From NCBI GenBank assembly GCA_964621225.1, contig CAZULK010000121.1:1-8481 (forward strand): a stretch of DNA of 8,481 nucleotides. Reading direction: 5' to 3'. Shown piece after piece: positions 7,236 through 8,481 of the stretch. A program made the position numbers and the translations under genes. Numbering within the stretch: position 1 is the stretch's first letter; each line of letters begins with the position of its first letter. The notes under the pieces are model-generated. The model saw only the letters and a list, made by a program, of their open reading frames with translations, was not told where the DNA came from and did not search any database. The stretch comes from CAYNUJ01 sp964621225. GTDB taxonomy: Bacteria; Bacteroidota; Ignavibacteria; Ignavibacteriales; Melioribacteraceae.

Positions 7236-7242
7236 AAGAGGA
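7236..7242 (+). promoter_or_regulatory. Ribosome binding site of the second secreted-protein gene
   Basis: AAGAGGA ends 4 nt before ATG 7247. It lies in the 37 nt between the two secreted-protein genes. I see no terminator or promoter in that gap, which supports co-transcription. Confidence 0.55.
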
Positions 7243-7246
7243 TACT

Positions 7247-8481
7247 ATGAAAAGAATAATTATTTATTCTTTGCTAGTAGTATTCCATACATTGACATTT
7301 GCCCAAGTGGAAACTACTTTATCCGGCGGTCCGTGGACGTCGCCGAGCACTTGGAAAGACGGTGTTGTTCCCTCTCCCGGGGATAATGTTTTGATTAAAG
7401 GTCCGGTCACTATCCCTCTAATTGTAAACGTTAACGGCATGGAAGTTACAAACAGCGGAAGTATAAAACCCGAAATAATTAACTCTAATGCTTACAAAAT
7501 TTACATTACCGAATATCTTATAAACAATGGAGATATTACCGGATCGAATTTACATATTTATTTCGGGGGGAAACCGGGGAGTATATACAACGAAGCTAAT
7601 GGAAACGTAAACATTAATACATTTAATGTTACCGATTCACTGTCACATCCATTCAAATCCGAAGGAAAATTATTTTCGCCGAAATACTTTTATGCATACG
7701 ATGCAACACTAACTACTGCCGGAAATGTCACTATTGATAGCTGTGAATTCAGAGTGCATAAATTTATTCAAGGTGATAATCTACAATTCGAAAAAGTGAT
7801 TATTCAAAGACATTCTAAATTCTATGTTGATGAATATGTTAATAATCCATCCGATACATCAGGAATCGAATTTAAGAACAATTCTTATATACATGGTGAT
7901 ACGAATTCCGGTATCAAAGCAAGTTTCTCAGATGTTATACTACGTGGAAATATTGGATTCGGACAACCCGTTACATTTAAGGGAAACATCTTTAATTATG
8001 GAAAGATATTTCCACAATTTTCATCCCATTATACTCTGACATTTGAAAATAATTTTTACAACTACGGACATGTATCCAGTAATGTTAACGGATATAAGTT
8101 TTATTTTGAAATCTACGGTGATTTGCTAAACTCGGGTGAATGGATTAGTCATAAGATATCTATGCTTGGAAACAGTGATCATATTGTATCTACCGATCCG
8201 AATTATAATTTCTCCCCTACCGAATTTGAGGCATTAAATTCTAAAGTTATTGTACCAACAACATTGAATGATAATGCTAAAGCAACCAGCAACGTGAATC
8301 ATTTCCAATTTTTAAGATTCGACAATGGTGTAAAAGTTCGCGTTAAGTATCTCACTTTGGAAGGCGGTACTCAACTCTACCTGACAACAGGAAGTAACTT
8401 GGCGGTCGATAGTTTGATCGGGAATGGAAATGATATAACACTAATCGACAATTCATATATTGGTTACTACAGTGGATTTGG
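7247..8481 (+). CDS. Secreted protein with W-x5-W N-terminal module and beta-solenoid-like repeats (3' partial)
   Basis: The frame stays open to the window end (411 complete codons, no stop), so the C-terminus is missing. A Sec signal peptide covers residues 1-19 (MKRIIIYSLLVVFHTLTFA, then Q), with the same A-Q junction as the neighbouring gene. Residues 27-51 contain GGPWTSPSTWKDGVVPSPGD followed by NVLIKG. This Trp-x5-Trp / P-x-x-GD-x-V-x-I pattern often opens secreted, T9SS-exported beta-rich proteins of the same phylum and resembles a G8-type start. The rest is rich in Asn, Gly and aromatic residues. It carries a recurring hydrophobic-N-[NYS]-G-[DKHE]-hydrophobic turn at about 91-97, 248-254, 270-276 and 293-299, consistent with a right-handed beta-helix or similar solenoid. 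There is one Cys in the visible part. A T9SS sorting domain is expected beyond the window, but that is inference. No enzyme motif is recognised; the role could be adhesive, structural or polysaccharide-binding. Confidence 0.85.
   Translation, partial: MKRIIIYSLLVVFHTLTFAQVETTLSGGPWTSPSTWKDGVVPSPGDNVLIKGPVTIPLIVNVNGMEVTNSGSIKPEIINSNAYKIYITEYLINNGDITGSNLHIYFGGKPGSIYNEANGNVNINTFNVTDSLSHPFKSEGKLFSPKYFYAYDATLTTAGNVTIDSCEFRVHKFIQGDNLQFEKVIIQRHSKFYVDEYVNNPSDTSGIEFKNNSYIHGDTNSGIKASFSDVILRGNIGFGQPVTFKGNIFNYGKIFPQFSSHYTLTFENNFYNYGHVSSNVNGYKFYFEIYGDLLNSGEWISHKISMLGNSDHIVSTDPNYNFSPTEFEALNSKVIVPTTLNDNAKATSNVNHFQFLRFDNGVKVRVKYLTLEGGTQLYLTTGSNLAVDSLIGNGNDITLIDNSYIGYYSGF

Noticed and set aside
7824..8039. 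A 71-codon + frame inside the last gene
   Set aside because: It lies in a different frame from the signal-peptide-bearing gene that stays open from 7247 to the window end, and its translation shows no domain features.
1..8481. CRISPR array, tRNA/rRNA gene, insertion sequence or phage signature
   Set aside because: No regularly spaced direct repeats, tRNA-like cloverleaf, transposase motif or terminal inverted repeats were seen. Nearly the whole window is accounted for by five co-oriented genes.

Overview
The window is AT-rich and reads almost entirely on the + strand. It comes from a bacterium of the Bacteroidetes/Chlorobi/Ignavibacteria assemblage, most likely an Ignavibacteria-type organism. 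The best evidence is the C-terminus of the large secreted protein: a type IX secretion system (T9SS) type A sorting domain opening with the QNYPNPFNPTT signature typical of that lineage, in a signal-peptide-bearing, beta-rich protein. Placement below the assemblage level is inference.

Left part (1-3654): a three-gene cluster for a molybdenum hydroxylase of the xanthine oxidase family. In order it encodes a [2Fe-2S] subunit (5' end outside the window), the molybdopterin-binding catalytic subunit, and an FAD subunit. The genes are tightly packed (15 nt gap, then 0 nt) and should be one transcript. The FAD subunit carries a cysteine-rich insertion matching the extra [4Fe-4S] cluster loop of the YagS/PaoB and HcrB-like branch. 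The complex is therefore probably an aldehyde oxidoreductase-like or aromatic-substrate enzyme rather than a classical purine xanthine dehydrogenase; the substrate cannot be read from the sequence. Electrons would pass from Mo to the two [2Fe-2S] clusters, then [4Fe-4S] and FAD.

Middle (3655-3822): a non-coding gap and leader with a weak promoter-like pair, several short inverted repeats in a locally GC-richer patch, and a strong Shine-Dalgarno that fixes the next start at 3823.

Right part (3823-8481): two consecutive genes for exported proteins, 37 nt apart and probably co-transcribed. The first (1128 aa) has a signal peptide, four diverged Ig-like (Big-1/invasin-like) repeats, a helix-rich middle segment, a second beta-rich region and the T9SS sorting domain. 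The second runs off the window (411 codons visible). It has a signal peptide, a W-x5-W 'P-GD' module as found at the start of many secreted T9SS cargo proteins, and a recurring N-x-G-turn motif that suggests a beta-helix or beta-solenoid. No link between the oxidoreductase cluster and the secreted proteins is visible beyond adjacency. No RNA genes, insertion sequences or CRISPR arrays were seen.
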